In this document: positions 18,029-27,386 of the stretch, one piece after another
Layout: the number at the start of each line of letters is the position of its first letter
Numbering within the stretch: position 1 is the first letter of the stretch
NCBI RefSeq assembly: GCF_025567345.1
Contig: NZ_JAOQJS010000003.1
Span: 361,216 to 425,215, forward strand
Length of the DNA stretch: 64,000 bases
Source of the DNA: Coprococcus ammoniilyticus
GTDB lineage: Bacteria; Bacillota; Clostridia; Lachnospirales; Lachnospiraceae
Direction: 5' to 3'
Notes under the pieces: model-generated
The model's input: the letters and a program-made list of their open reading frames with translations, nothing else
The model's database searches: none
Told to the model about the DNA's origin: nothing
Made by a program: the position numbers and the translations under genes

Positions 18029-19148
18029 ATTTATTCCTCCTTAAGACCAGAATACTCGCTCCAAGCAGACAGACAGCCATACCGGTTAAGATCAGAATAT
18101 TTCTGAAATACCGATCGTAATTATCGTATACATTGAGCGCATAGAGACAGTCCGTTACCAACACTGCCGGATTAACCCGGTTCAGAATCGGAAGTTTATC
18201 TTCAATACTGTTTTTGATTCCATGTACCATCAGATCCGCCATAAAAGAGAAGATCAGGCTGGCCGCTACCGCAATTCCAATTTTTCCTCCATATGAGCAT
18301 TTTGACCAGGTACCAAGCAGCATTCCCCCGGCAATACCGATATTACATGCAATAAAGAGTACCAGTAAAATAGCCGGATATTTTATTCCAAACTGTACAC
18401 CGAACAGCCGCATATAGATTACAGTGATAACCTCAGCTGCAAACTGAACCAGCAGTAATGCCAGATACTCCGCCAGAACAATCACAAGTTTAGGATTCGG
18501 TGACAGACAACGACGCATTCCAAGTGCGCTTTCATTTGCCTGCAGCTTATGCATTCTTGTGATTCCGGCAAAGGAAGAAAACAGGCAACTCATAGCAAGC
18601 ACTGCATAGAAATAATTATAATACTCATTCTGACATCCGTCCGTTGTGGAAATCTCTTCATAATATACCGCATCGCTCTGCACTGCCTTCTGAATGATCT
18701 CCGATGCAGCCTCCGGATCCTTCTGCATCAGATTCAGATACATCTGTTCCATCTGCTTATACTGATTCAGGATTGATTCCAGTATCGACTCCTTGATGTC
18801 ACTCTGCCTCACTGTCAGGCTCGCATCCGATGTATAGATCACACCGGTCACTTCTTCATCATTTAACTTTTGAAGTGCTTCTTTCTCGTTGAGCACCTCC
18901 ATGTCGATCCGTTTATCTTCGCCGTCCATGGAGAGCGTAGACAGCACCATCATAAGTGCTGTATCGTTCTCGCCATCCCTCACAACCGCAACCGGGATAT
19001 CTTTAAACATTTCATCCTTTTCCATGATATTTCCAAATGCCATGTACATGAATGTGAATAATGCGATCGGAAACAATATCGTCCAGAACAGTGTATCTTT
19101 TCCTTTTATCAGCATTTTACCTGCATATTTAAAATTATGCCAAAACAT
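18015..19148 (-). CDS. ABC-2 type transporter permease (first subunit)
   Basis: A 377-residue permease with the same layout as its neighbour. One N-terminal helix (TLFWTILFPIALFTFMYM) is followed by an outer domain and five C-terminal helices, ending in a short basic tail. The start chosen is the ATG at 19148, with GGAGG 7 bases before it; the GTG two codons earlier would sit directly on the ribosome site. The two permeases are presumably the two halves of a heterodimeric channel driven by the ATPase encoded just upstream. Confidence 0.88.
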   Translation of the reverse strand: MFWHNFKYAGKMLIKGKDTLFWTILFPIALFTFMYMAFGNIMEKDEMFKDIPVAVVRDGENDTALMMVLSTLSMDGEDKRIDMEVLNEKEALQKLNDEEVTGVIYTSDASLTVRQSDIKESILESILNQYKQMEQMYLNLMQKDPEAASEIIQKAVQSDAVYYEEISTTDGCQNEYYNYFYAVLAMSCLFSSFAGITRMHKLQANESALGMRRCLSPNPKLVIVLAEYLALLLVQFAAEVITVIYMRLFGVQFGIKYPAILLVLFIACNIGIAGGMLLGTWSKCSYGGKIGIAVAASLIFSFMADLMVHGIKNSIEDKLPILNRVNPAVLVTDCLYALNVYDNYDRYFRNILILTGMAVCLLGASILVLRRNKYASV

Positions 19149-19159
19149 ATCCACCCCTC

Positions 19160-20098
19160 CTAATCCCGAAGCGTCTTTCCGGTGATCTCAAGAAACACAT
19201 CGTTCAGACTCGGAAGCTCGGTATATACTTTTCCAAATAATACCGCATGCTCCTTCATATATTCCATAATCCGGATCAGATTATGATTTCCACCGGAGTA
19301 GACCAGTTTCAGCATTCCATCCTGATATGAACTGTCATACACATGCGGAAGCTGTTTCAGCTCCAGCAGTTGTTCATCTGTCAGTGCCGGAGCTTCTATG
19401 AAGATACTCTCCGTCTTCTTTATCATTTTTTTCAATTCTTCCTTCGTGCCAAGAGCGACCTTTTGGCCTTTATCCATGATCAATATACGGCTACAGATCT
19501 GTTCTACCTCTTCCATGTAATGAGAAGTGTAAATGATCGTTGCGCCTTTCTTATTAAGCTCGACAATTCCCTCTAAGATCTTGTTCCTGCTCTGTGGATC
19601 TACCGCCACCGTCGGTTCATCAAAAAAGATCAGCTTTGGTTTGTGTGCAATTCCACATGCAATATTTAATCGTCTGAGAAGTCCTCCTGACAGCTTTTTC
19701 GGCAGGAACTTCTTATAGTCCTGAAGCTCGACAAATGCAATGGCATCCTCTACATACTGTTTTCTTGTCTCTTTATCCCTGATATACAGCCCACAGAAAT
19801 AATCGATATTCTCATATACCGTCATTTCATCAAATACAGCCACATTCTGCATTACAACACCGATCTCTCGTTTCAGATCATAACTCGTCGATGTCATCTT
19901 CTTACCAAATACCCGGACATCGCCCTGATCGTATGTAAGCAGTGACAAGATACAGTTGATCGTCGTCGTCTTGCCCGACCCATTCGGTCCAAGCAGGCCG
20001 AAGATCTCGCCCTCTTTCACCTCCAGATCAAAGTGTGATAATGCTACAAAATCTTTATATCGTTTCACCAGATCTTTTACTTCAATCGCATATTCCAT
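19160..20098 (-). CDS. ABC transporter ATP-binding protein (exporter, CcmA/DrrA type)
   Basis: A 312-residue ATPase. Walker A is GLLGPNGSGKTTT, the Q-loop is in GVVMQNVAVFDEM, the signature is KLSGGLLRRLNIACGI, and Walker B is KLIFFDEPTVAVDPQ. A C-terminal regulatory extension typical of drug/antibiotic exporters follows. The ATG at 20098 (MEYAIEV) has GAGGAG 7 bases upstream, so the ATG 18 bases earlier is probably not used. First gene of the ABC operon, divergent from a histidine kinase/response regulator pair. Confidence 0.93.
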   Translation of the reverse strand: MEYAIEVKDLVKRYKDFVALSHFDLEVKEGEIFGLLGPNGSGKTTTINCILSLLTYDQGDVRVFGKKMTSTSYDLKREIGVVMQNVAVFDEMTVYENIDYFCGLYIRDKETRKQYVEDAIAFVELQDYKKFLPKKLSGGLLRRLNIACGIAHKPKLIFFDEPTVAVDPQSRNKILEGIVELNKKGATIIYTSHYMEEVEQICSRILIMDKGQKVALGTKEELKKMIKKTESIFIEAPALTDEQLLELKQLPHVYDSSYQDGMLKLVYSGGNHNLIRIMEYMKEHAVLFGKVYTELPSLNDVFLEITGKTLRD

Positions 20099-20243
20099 AA
20101 CTGTCTCCTCATTCATTTTCTATTCGGATGCTATTGTTTCTTCCGGCATCGCGTCTGAAACCCATCGCATATGTTCCATGTTATGCTGTCATTCTATCAT
20201 ACCAGGATAATTCTGTTCAGTGCCAATCTTCACATCCATAATA

Positions 20244-20255
20244 TGACATTTGTCA
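20244..20255. promoter_or_regulatory. Short dyad in the ABC / two-component divergent region
   Basis: TGACA-TT-TGTCA is a perfect dyad located between the divergent ABC ATPase and histidine kinase genes, on the ABC side. It is a candidate binding site for the NarL-type response regulator encoded next door. No second copy is seen nearby, so this is a guess from position. Confidence 0.35.
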
Positions 20256-20293
20256 CATTCTTTTAAAATCCGGAGTTTTTCATATTTAGTCAA

Positions 20294-20322
20294 TTGACGC
20301 TGTATTTTTCAACAGGTATACT
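20294..20322 (+). promoter_or_regulatory. Promoter of the two-component system
   Basis: TTGACG (20294-20299) and TATACT (20317-20322) are separated by 17 bases, with the histidine kinase ATG 80 bases further on. Confidence 0.75.
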
Positions 20323-20402
20323 AATATCGTCACTTATGAATCCGATCCGGTTCACGCAATTACCTGACATCCGCGTGACCTGTCTATATACAAGGGGAAG
20401 TT

Positions 20403-21500
20403 ATGAAGCAAATCCTGACACGACTGCTTATATTTGTAATATGCTGTATTATGTGTATTCACACTTTTTCGATATCCACGCACAGCGTAATATATATCCT
20501 GCTTGCGATCATCCTTGCCTTTGGCACAATACTGATTGCCGACAGACTCTCACCTGCAGCTCTGACTCTTATCCATGCAGGCATATTTATTCTGTGCTGT
20601 ATGATTCCTGAACTTGTTGTATTTCTTCCGCTTTTCTGCTTCTATCTGAGCAGACGGCCAGTCCGTTATACTGCTCCCATCGGGATCCTTGCTATCATTC
20701 TGGCTACAACAAAATTTTCTGTAGAAACACTTCTTTTAATATGTGTTCTCTGTCTGTGCAGCATGTTATACGGATATCTGACCACAGAGCTTGCCACCCT
20801 TCATCAACAGATGAAGCACCTTACAGATACATCGGAGACAAATGAACTTCTGGCAAAAGAACGAATCCGTATGATCCGGAAGGAACAGGATAACAGGATC
20901 TATACTGCAACCCTGAAAGAGAGAAATCGTATTGCCAGAGAAATCCATGATAATGTCGGTCACATGCTCACCAGATCCATTCTCCAGGTTGGTGCGATCC
21001 AGACGATCAACAAAGAACCGATCCTTGCAAATCCGCTTTCTGATCTCCGCACTACGCTGGATACTGCCATGAACAGTATACGATCAAGTGTCCACGACCT
21101 TCACGATGAATCCATTGATACGAAAGCTGCCATTCAGGATATGTTAAATGATATAACAGGCTTTCATACTTCATTTGAATATGATATGAGCAACATTGTT
21201 CCAAAGGATATCAAGTACTGTCTTATCAGTATTGCCAAAGAAGCGATCACAAATGCTGTAAAGCACAGTAACGGCGATCAGCTCTCGATTCTGATCCGGG
21301 AACATCCGGGGTTCTATCAGTTGACGATTCATGACAACGGAACAGACATTCACCTTACAGACACCCCTGGTATCGGACTTACCAACATCCGGGAACGAGT
21401 CCAATCCTTATCCGGTACTTTACAGATCACAACCAATTCCGGATTCCGCCTGTTTGTCAGTATTCCAAAGCATACACAAAAAGGAGATAGAACTGCATGA
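20403..21500 (+). CDS. Sensor histidine kinase, NarL/DesK type (HisKA_3)
   Basis: A 365-residue membrane sensor. About four to five hydrophobic helices occupy residues 4-127 with almost no outer loop, a layout typical of intramembrane-sensing kinases. A short coiled linker follows. The dimerisation box is RNRIAREIHDNVGHML, with phospho-acceptor His182. The ATPase part has the N-box KEAITNAVKHSN and G-box TPGIGLTNIRERV. The ribosome site is AAGGGGA. It overlaps the response regulator by 4 bases. Divergent placement next to an ABC exporter suggests it senses a membrane-active compound and controls that exporter; this is inference from context. Confidence 0.93.
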   Translation: MKQILTRLLIFVICCIMCIHTFSISTHSVIYILLAIILAFGTILIADRLSPAALTLIHAGIFILCCMIPELVVFLPLFCFYLSRRPVRYTAPIGILAIILATTKFSVETLLLICVLCLCSMLYGYLTTELATLHQQMKHLTDTSETNELLAKERIRMIRKEQDNRIYTATLKERNRIAREIHDNVGHMLTRSILQVGAIQTINKEPILANPLSDLRTTLDTAMNSIRSSVHDLHDESIDTKAAIQDMLNDITGFHTSFEYDMSNIVPKDIKYCLISIAKEAITNAVKHSNGDQLSILIREHPGFYQLTIHDNGTDIHLTDTPGIGLTNIRERVQSLSGTLQITTNSGFRLFVSIPKHTQKGDRTA

Positions 21501-22120
21501 ATATTATAATTGTTGATGATGATGCATTTGTCAGCGCATCATTAAAGATCATCTTAGAATCCTACTCAGATATTACCGTACTTGCGACCGGAGCAAATGG
21601 TCACGACGCCATCTCCCTGTACGATACTTACATCCCCGATGTTCTGTTAATGGATATTCGTATGGAGGGCATGGATGGTCTGACCGCATCGAAAGAGATC
21701 ATCACCGGGCACCCTGACGCAAAGATTCTGTTACTTACTACCTTCGCCGATGATGACTATATCATCAAAGCCATCCGGACCGGCGCAAAGGGATACATCT
21801 TAAAACAAGATTTCGAGACAGTTGCATCTGCGATCACTGCTGTACACAACGGACAAACTGTCTTTGGAAATGAAATCATGAACAAGATCCCTACCCTGTT
21901 ACAGGCTGAAGATCGTTTTGATTATCCGTCCTACAATCTGACAGAAAAAGAATTTGAACTGATCCGGCTGATTGCCGATGGTCTGAATAACAAAGAAATT
22001 GCAGAGCAGCTCTTCCTCTCGGAAGGAACCGTCCGCAATTATCTCAGTAATATCCTTATGAAGCTTGACCTGCGCGACCGCACTCAGGTTGCCTGTTTTT
22101 ATTATAAGAATTTATTATGA
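21497..22120 (+). CDS. LuxR/NarL-family response regulator
   Basis: A 207-residue regulator. The receiver domain has the acidic triplet VDDDA, phosphorylation site Asp53 (LLMDIRMEGMDG), a Thr in LLLTTF and Lys in YILKQD. The C-terminal helix-turn-helix is of the LuxR type: LTEKEFELIRLIADGLNNKEIA, then EGTVRNYLSNILMKL. The start has AAGGAGA and overlaps the kinase gene, so the pair is made together. Confidence 0.95.
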   Translation: MNIIIVDDDAFVSASLKIILESYSDITVLATGANGHDAISLYDTYIPDVLLMDIRMEGMDGLTASKEIITGHPDAKILLLTTFADDDYIIKAIRTGAKGYILKQDFETVASAITAVHNGQTVFGNEIMNKIPTLLQAEDRFDYPSYNLTEKEFELIRLIADGLNNKEIAEQLFLSEGTVRNYLSNILMKLDLRDRTQVACFYYKNLL

Positions 22121-22165
22121 TCTGTTTTTAAAATCTGCATTTTATAAACAAATAATTTATGTCCA

Positions 22166-24820
22166 TTATTTATCGGATGATTTTTTTCGACGGATAATCA
22201 AATATCCTGCCAATATTAATATTCCAATCACAGACAGACATATGCCCGCCATCAGATATGGTGTATGATAGGTCAGTGTAATCACATGTTCCCCCGCTTC
22301 TACCGGAACGCCCATCATGCCGGTTCCGATCTTTACAGGAGCTACCTTTTTCCCATCTACAACAGCCATAAAGCCTTCATTGTACGGAACCGCCAAATAC
22401 AGGATTCCAGCCTTGTCCGCTGTTATATGCCCATTTAAGCAATTGCCATCATACCCATCAAATTCCATTATATTCTTTAACACATACTCTTTAAATGCCT
22501 GAACCGTTTCCTCATTTATCGCATACAAGGCAACTGTCTTTATGCCCGACTCATTCCTAACAGCAGCCGTAGCAAACCGCAGCTTAACCTCATCTCCGGC
22601 ATTTACATTTCCAATATGTATCATGCCTGCTGATTCCGGATAAACCGAACTCACAACCTGCTGATCATTCACATAAACATCAACACCCTGCAGTCTTGTG
22701 TCCGAACACTCTACATACAGATCCTCTGCCTGTTCTGCTTTATAGGAAACGATCATGGAGGTTGCAATATCCGCCTGAGCTGTATAAGCATAGACACCAT
22801 CGCCCTGCTTTGCTGCATCCAGGCCGGTAAATGAGATCATATCATCTGTAAGAGTCTTCTTCTCAAACAGATCTGAAAGCTCCGGCTGACCCATTCCAAG
22901 CATTACCAGTTCATTCTGATTTTCGGCTGCACTCTTCTCTCCACTCCAGTTCAGAATGTCCTCATCCAGAAGGAAACCCATCCCTGCAAGAGCATCCGCC
23001 TCATACAGATATCCATATGTTCCATCCGGTGCTGCCACCATATGATATCCACCTGCTGCTCCCAATTCATTTGTCATAATATACCGGACATTATACATCA
23101 GTGCTGTAACCGGAGTCGTTCTTCTGTAGGTATACTCTATATTCTGATAATGTGACAATCCAAGACTAGCAAAGGAATCAATGGCAGAACCATTTGCCAT
23201 GGAGGAATAGCAGTTTGTATTTGATAACTGCAGATAATCATAGGAATACAATGCCGTCTTACGTTCTCCGGCTTCCAGATCACATTCTGCATATGCCGTT
23301 TCCCTGGATGTCTGTTTTATATCATCTGTAAGACTTCTGTTATTTCCTTTTGCACTCAGTACATAGCTGCCATTTAACACCAGCTCTATGATCCAAAGGC
23401 TGACCACCCATATATAAAAGGTCTTCCATTTGATGCTTTTCCGGAGTGCAAAGACAAACAAACCAAAATAAGCAACGATAAATAAGAGTACCGCCACATA
23501 GGAATTGGGATTTGTTTCTTCGCGATTGAAGAACAGCTCCAACAGGAACAATACAAGACAGCTTCCAAATGCCACTCCCGCCTGCCACATCCGTATTTTC
23601 CTTATGTTCAACAGACATACATAAGCTACGCTCAACAGTAAAAACGTCCAGATAAATGCAAAACGATTTCCCATACCGTGTGTAACTACGAATCCATGAA
23701 GCACATAATTCAGTCCTGCCTGATTCATTGCAAGTGCAAGAAATATCAGAACTGTCAGATACCGGAGCTTCCGGTTCCATTCTATCTTCTTCATAAAGAA
23801 CACTAGGATCACCAGTAATACAATCAGTGTGCCGCAATAATTATTATGATTAAACAGATTGCCTGTCGTCACCTTATTCAACGGATAAAATGAATTGATA
23901 AAATTACCGATATTACCAAGCTGATACCACGGCAGCTTATCATCCATGCTTCCTGCTCCGGACAAATGCAGCACTGCATAAAAGGCAGGAACCAGTACCG
24001 CACCTGCGATCAGCCCTGCAACAACTGACCAGATCAGAAACCGTAGAATCCCCCTGCCAAATTCACGAAGAGTTTTCCAGTCCTGTAACAGGAAATACAG
24101 CACGATAAACAGGCACAGATAAAAGGCAAAATAAAAATTCACGATAAATCCAACCGCAAGCAGCACTGTATAAGCAATCTTTCCCTTACCGGCAGCCATC
24201 CGTTCTACTGCGATCGCAAGAAACGGTACAAGGATCAGCCCATCCAGCCAGATCACATTGTGCTCATATACCAGCACAAATCCGCACAGTGCATACGACA
24301 GAGACAAAACAATTTCAACTGCTGTCTGCCAGCCACGACCGGTTTCTTCATCTGCATACCGTTTCAACTCTGTACGTCTGAAAAAATACAGTCCCGAAGG
24401 AGCAAGCAGAGAAGCTTTGACAACGATCATAATAACCATTGCCAACTCCACATGTCCGGAGCCGCATATTACTGCTATAATATTAAACGGACTCATACAG
24501 TAATAAAACATATTTAAAAGCATGTCCATTCCCAGACCGTGATCCCACAAAAAGGTACCTTTATTCCCAGAATGCAGCCATTCCAGAAAGATCTGCAGCA
24601 TTCCTGTATACTGATCATATGCATCCTGATACAGAAAGCTGCGGCTTCCAAATGGATACTGTCCGTTTATTATCATATTTACAATATAAAAGCCCAGACA
24701 AAACAGAAACAACAGAAGGTACATCATACCATGCATGTACCTTCTGTTCTTCTGAGTTGTCTGAGCATCGTTATAATCATCTTTTACATTCATCTGCCTC
24801 AACATATCTCTTACATCCAT
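22166..24820 (-). CDS. YfhO-family multispanning membrane protein
   Basis: An 884-residue protein of the YfhO family. The N-terminal half has about 12 transmembrane helices, starting MMYLLLFLFCLGFYIVNMII, with QDAYDQYTGMLQIF in the first outer loop. A long extracytoplasmic domain (about 490-850) follows, then a last helix and a basic tail (IIRRKKSSD). Members are GT-C-like proteins; B. subtilis YfhO and Listeria relatives are linked to glycosylation of lipoteichoic acid. The start lies 7 bases after the stop of the SH3/hydrolase gene and lacks its own good ribosome site, so coupling to that gene is likely. Confidence 0.88.
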   Translation of the reverse strand: MDVRDMLRQMNVKDDYNDAQTTQKNRRYMHGMMYLLLFLFCLGFYIVNMIINGQYPFGSRSFLYQDAYDQYTGMLQIFLEWLHSGNKGTFLWDHGLGMDMLLNMFYYCMSPFNIIAVICGSGHVELAMVIMIVVKASLLAPSGLYFFRRTELKRYADEETGRGWQTAVEIVLSLSYALCGFVLVYEHNVIWLDGLILVPFLAIAVERMAAGKGKIAYTVLLAVGFIVNFYFAFYLCLFIVLYFLLQDWKTLREFGRGILRFLIWSVVAGLIAGAVLVPAFYAVLHLSGAGSMDDKLPWYQLGNIGNFINSFYPLNKVTTGNLFNHNNYCGTLIVLLVILVFFMKKIEWNRKLRYLTVLIFLALAMNQAGLNYVLHGFVVTHGMGNRFAFIWTFLLLSVAYVCLLNIRKIRMWQAGVAFGSCLVLFLLELFFNREETNPNSYVAVLLFIVAYFGLFVFALRKSIKWKTFYIWVVSLWIIELVLNGSYVLSAKGNNRSLTDDIKQTSRETAYAECDLEAGERKTALYSYDYLQLSNTNCYSSMANGSAIDSFASLGLSHYQNIEYTYRRTTPVTALMYNVRYIMTNELGAAGGYHMVAAPDGTYGYLYEADALAGMGFLLDEDILNWSGEKSAAENQNELVMLGMGQPELSDLFEKKTLTDDMISFTGLDAAKQGDGVYAYTAQADIATSMIVSYKAEQAEDLYVECSDTRLQGVDVYVNDQQVVSSVYPESAGMIHIGNVNAGDEVKLRFATAAVRNESGIKTVALYAINEETVQAFKEYVLKNIMEFDGYDGNCLNGHITADKAGILYLAVPYNEGFMAVVDGKKVAPVKIGTGMMGVPVEAGEHVITLTYHTPYLMAGICLSVIGILILAGYLIIRRKKSSDK

Positions 24821-24827
24821 TCACTTA

Positions 24828-26195
24828 TTAATAAAAACAATGATTTCCAATAACCGTATAATCGGATAAGGAATCCGTATCAATATAATTCACATTCAAG
24901 AAACTCATAAAAGATCCAATATTATTATTTCCTGCTAATGCATCATCTGCAGCCTGCTGTGCAGTAGACAGCGGTCCGTTCTGCAGATATCCCTGCATCA
25001 CACTTCCGGTTGCCATCGGAAACTGATTTGGTGCATAAATTACAGATGAGATTGAACTGCCCCAGCTACCACTCTTTACACGGTTCAGAACTACATTTGC
25101 AACTGCAAGCTGACCTTCATATGGCTCATATCCAGCTTCCATGCTGACCAGGCAGGCAAGCAGATAAGCATCATCATACTGGGAAGGATCTGCAGAAGGT
25201 GCTTCTGTGGTTGTTTCCTCTGTTGTTGGTGCTTCTGTAACAGTTTCCTCCGTTGTCGGAGCCTCTGTGGTTACTTCTTCTGTCGTTGGTGCTTCTGTAA
25301 CAACCTCCTCCGTTGTCGATTCATCCACTGACATAACCTCAGGTTCTGATGCTTCTTCATATACAGACTCTTCTTCTGCCAATGCAACTTCTGTTGTTTT
25401 CTGTGTCTCTGCATCAACCATTGCTGTATAATCATCGATTGTCATTGCGTACTCATAAGACTCTGCAACTGTGATATAATCTGCTGCTATGTACCCGGTA
25501 ACATCATTTGCCAGTGTTACCTGAACCCAGTCCTTATCCTGTTCCTCTACAGGAAGAACCGTATCCTTTGCTACCAGCTCAAGAATATCAGAATCTGTTG
25601 ACTTCTCTGCACGTACACGGACGGTATCATCCGTTACTGTTCCAAGCACTTTCTTATAATCTGCCGCATATGTCTCTGCATCCTTACCGGTCAGAATATA
25701 ATCACTGTTTACATATCCCGTTACATCACCGGAGGAAATTTTTACCCAGTCACCATCTGTTTCCAGAACATCACCTACATTACCATCAAACAGCTTTCCA
25801 ACAATATCAGAATCCGTCGATGCTTCCTCACGGATATTTAATGTATCGTCAATCTTGGCGATAAATTTACCATCAAATTCGGACTTCTCTTCTGCTTTTG
25901 CTACTACTGTCTTCTTCTGTGCAGCCTTCTTGGTTGTACTGTTGTTCTGAAGTACAGTCGTATCGACAGAAGCAACCTCTTCACTGGTTGTCTCCACTTC
26001 AGCAGTCTGAACGGTCTGACTGTTCAGGTAAGCAGGGTTGTGATCCAACGCCTCCCCATACTTAACAACGAGTCCGATTCCTGCTGCCGTAACGATCGTA
26101 GCTGCTGCTACAAGCAGATTGCGTTTCATGTATCTATAACTGAATAAGCCTCTCCTCATATGGGAAAAACGATTATTTCTTCTGTTAATTCTCAT
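24828..26195 (-). CDS. Membrane-anchored SH3-domain cell wall hydrolase (SleB/CwlJ Hydrolase_2)
   Basis: A 455-residue protein. A basic N-terminus and one helix (about 24-46) anchor or export it. Two bacterial SH3 modules follow, around 108-160 (IDDTLNIREEASTDSDIVG...GYVNSDYIL) and 185-245 (DTVRVRAEKSTDSDIL...GYIAADYIT). Next comes a Thr/Glu-rich linker with repeated APTTEEVTTE units (about 295-335). The C-terminal domain, about 340-455, has YLLACLVSMEAGYEPYEGQLAVA with the conserved Glu and LNRVKSG, as in SleB-type lytic enzymes. The family cuts peptidoglycan; presence here does not prove sporulation, since related enzymes act in vegetative cells. Ribosome site AGGTACG is modest. Confidence 0.9.
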   Translation of the reverse strand: MRINRRNNRFSHMRRGLFSYRYMKRNLLVAAATIVTAAGIGLVVKYGEALDHNPAYLNSQTVQTAEVETTSEEVASVDTTVLQNNSTTKKAAQKKTVVAKAEEKSEFDGKFIAKIDDTLNIREEASTDSDIVGKLFDGNVGDVLETDGDWVKISSGDVTGYVNSDYILTGKDAETYAADYKKVLGTVTDDTVRVRAEKSTDSDILELVAKDTVLPVEEQDKDWVQVTLANDVTGYIAADYITVAESYEYAMTIDDYTAMVDAETQKTTEVALAEEESVYEEASEPEVMSVDESTTEEVVTEAPTTEEVTTEAPTTEETVTEAPTTEETTTEAPSADPSQYDDAYLLACLVSMEAGYEPYEGQLAVANVVLNRVKSGSWGSSISSVIYAPNQFPMATGSVMQGYLQNGPLSTAQQAADDALAGNNNIGSFMSFLNVNYIDTDSLSDYTVIGNHCFY

Positions 26196-26249
26196 CTTTT
26201 CGTACCTATTTATTAAAAATCATGACAAAATGTTACATTTCTGTTAAAA

Positions 26250-26278
26250 ATAATACTCTAATTTTGATTTCATGTCAA
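26250..26278 (-). promoter_or_regulatory. Promoter of the SH3-hydrolase / YfhO operon
   Basis: TTGACA (26273-26278) and TATTAT (26250-26255) are 17 bases apart on the minus strand, about 55 bases before the start codon. The rest of the 384-base divergent gap is AT-rich and shows nothing else beyond the rsuA promoter. Confidence 0.75.
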
Positions 26279-26502
26279 TACGCATATGTCCCCAGTTCCA
26301 ACTTTTTATAGTAAAATGTATTAATTTTCTGTGAATAAATATGGGATTTTTTTGTTTATTTTATATAATCTGCTGTAAAACCACTTCGTATCCTTACGCT
26401 TAACATTTCCGTCATAATCACAGATTTATTATAACATTTTCGCGCAATACGAGCAATATTCTGAAATTTACTGAATTTGTTCCACAACAACAAAAAAATC
26501 CA

Positions 26503-26511
26503 TGCTATAAT
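26503..26511 (+). promoter_or_regulatory. Extended -10 promoter of the rsuA-like gene
   Basis: TGCTATAAT is an extended -10 element with a perfect TATAAT at 26506-26511. No good -35 box is present. It lies about 70 bases before the start codon. Confidence 0.55.
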
Positions 26512-26579
26512 GGTGAAAAATCATCAGCCTGCGGGCATGGTTTTAGACTCAACAAATGAACAAAAGGCAGGTAACAACT

Positions 26580-27299
26580 ATGCGAATTGATAAATTTCTG
26601 GCAAATCAGAACATCGGCTCCAGGTCCCAGGTAAAACAATATATAAAAAAAGGAATGATATCGGTAAATGGAACTGTCTGCAAATCCCCTGAACAGAAGA
26701 TTGACGAAAATACAGACCTGATTTCTTATAACGGAACGATCATCGGCTATCAAAAACACCACTATTACATGCTGAACAAACCGGCAGGCTGTGTCAGCGC
26801 AACCAATGACAATCTGCACACAACTGTTCTGGATCTGTTAAAAGATTCTGTGCCGGTAAAGAGTCTGTTTCCTGTCGGCAGACTGGATATCGATACAGAA
26901 GGGCTGCTGCTCATCACAGATGATGGAGAACTGTCCCATAATCTCTTATCCCCATCCAGGCATGTTGCAAAAACATATTTTGCCCGTATCAACGGGCTGG
27001 TAACAAAAGAACATATCAAAGCATTCAAGGACGGTCTGGATATCGGAGATGATAAACCAACCAAGCCGGGCACTCTGGTCATAAAAAGCGCCAATCCTGA
27101 TACCAGTACCTCCGAAATTCTTCTGACGATCACCGAAGGACGTTACCATCAGGTCAAACGCTCCTTTGAAGTCCTCGGCATGAAAGTCACCTACTTAAAA
27201 CGCCTGTCCATGGGTAGTCTGGCATTGGACGAAGCCCTCGCTCCCGGCGAATTCCGCGAACTGACAGAAACCGAGTTACAGGCATTAACCCGAAAATAA
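26580..27299 (+). CDS. rsuA: 16S rRNA pseudouridine synthase, RsuA/RluB/E/F type
   Basis: A 239-residue enzyme that converts a uridine in rRNA to pseudouridine (U516 for RsuA of E. coli). An N-terminal S4 RNA-binding domain covers residues 1-50 (MRIDKFLANQNIGSRSQVK). The catalytic domain has the Asp motif PVGRLDIDTEGLLLITDDGE, then GRYHQVKRSFEVLG. The start at 26580 fits the usual MRIDKFL beginning of the family and follows AGGCAGGT; an ATG 24 bases earlier is in frame. The S4 domain plus short length favour RsuA over RluB, but this is not certain. Confidence 0.9.
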   Translation: MRIDKFLANQNIGSRSQVKQYIKKGMISVNGTVCKSPEQKIDENTDLISYNGTIIGYQKHHYYMLNKPAGCVSATNDNLHTTVLDLLKDSVPVKSLFPVGRLDIDTEGLLLITDDGELSHNLLSPSRHVAKTYFARINGLVTKEHIKAFKDGLDIGDDKPTKPGTLVIKSANPDTSTSEILLTITEGRYHQVKRSFEVLGMKVTYLKRLSMGSLALDEALAPGEFRELTETELQALTRK

Positions 27300-27386
27300 C
27301 TATGTAGCAATACATGATTATAATGTAATATACATTAACCAACAGATGAATAACTATCCAGTCTGACATTGATTTCCAAAGAGAAT

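Noticed and set aside
24828..26195. Spore germination lytic enzyme as proof of sporulation
   Set aside because: The Hydrolase_2 domain also occurs in vegetative wall enzymes, and no spore genes are in the window.
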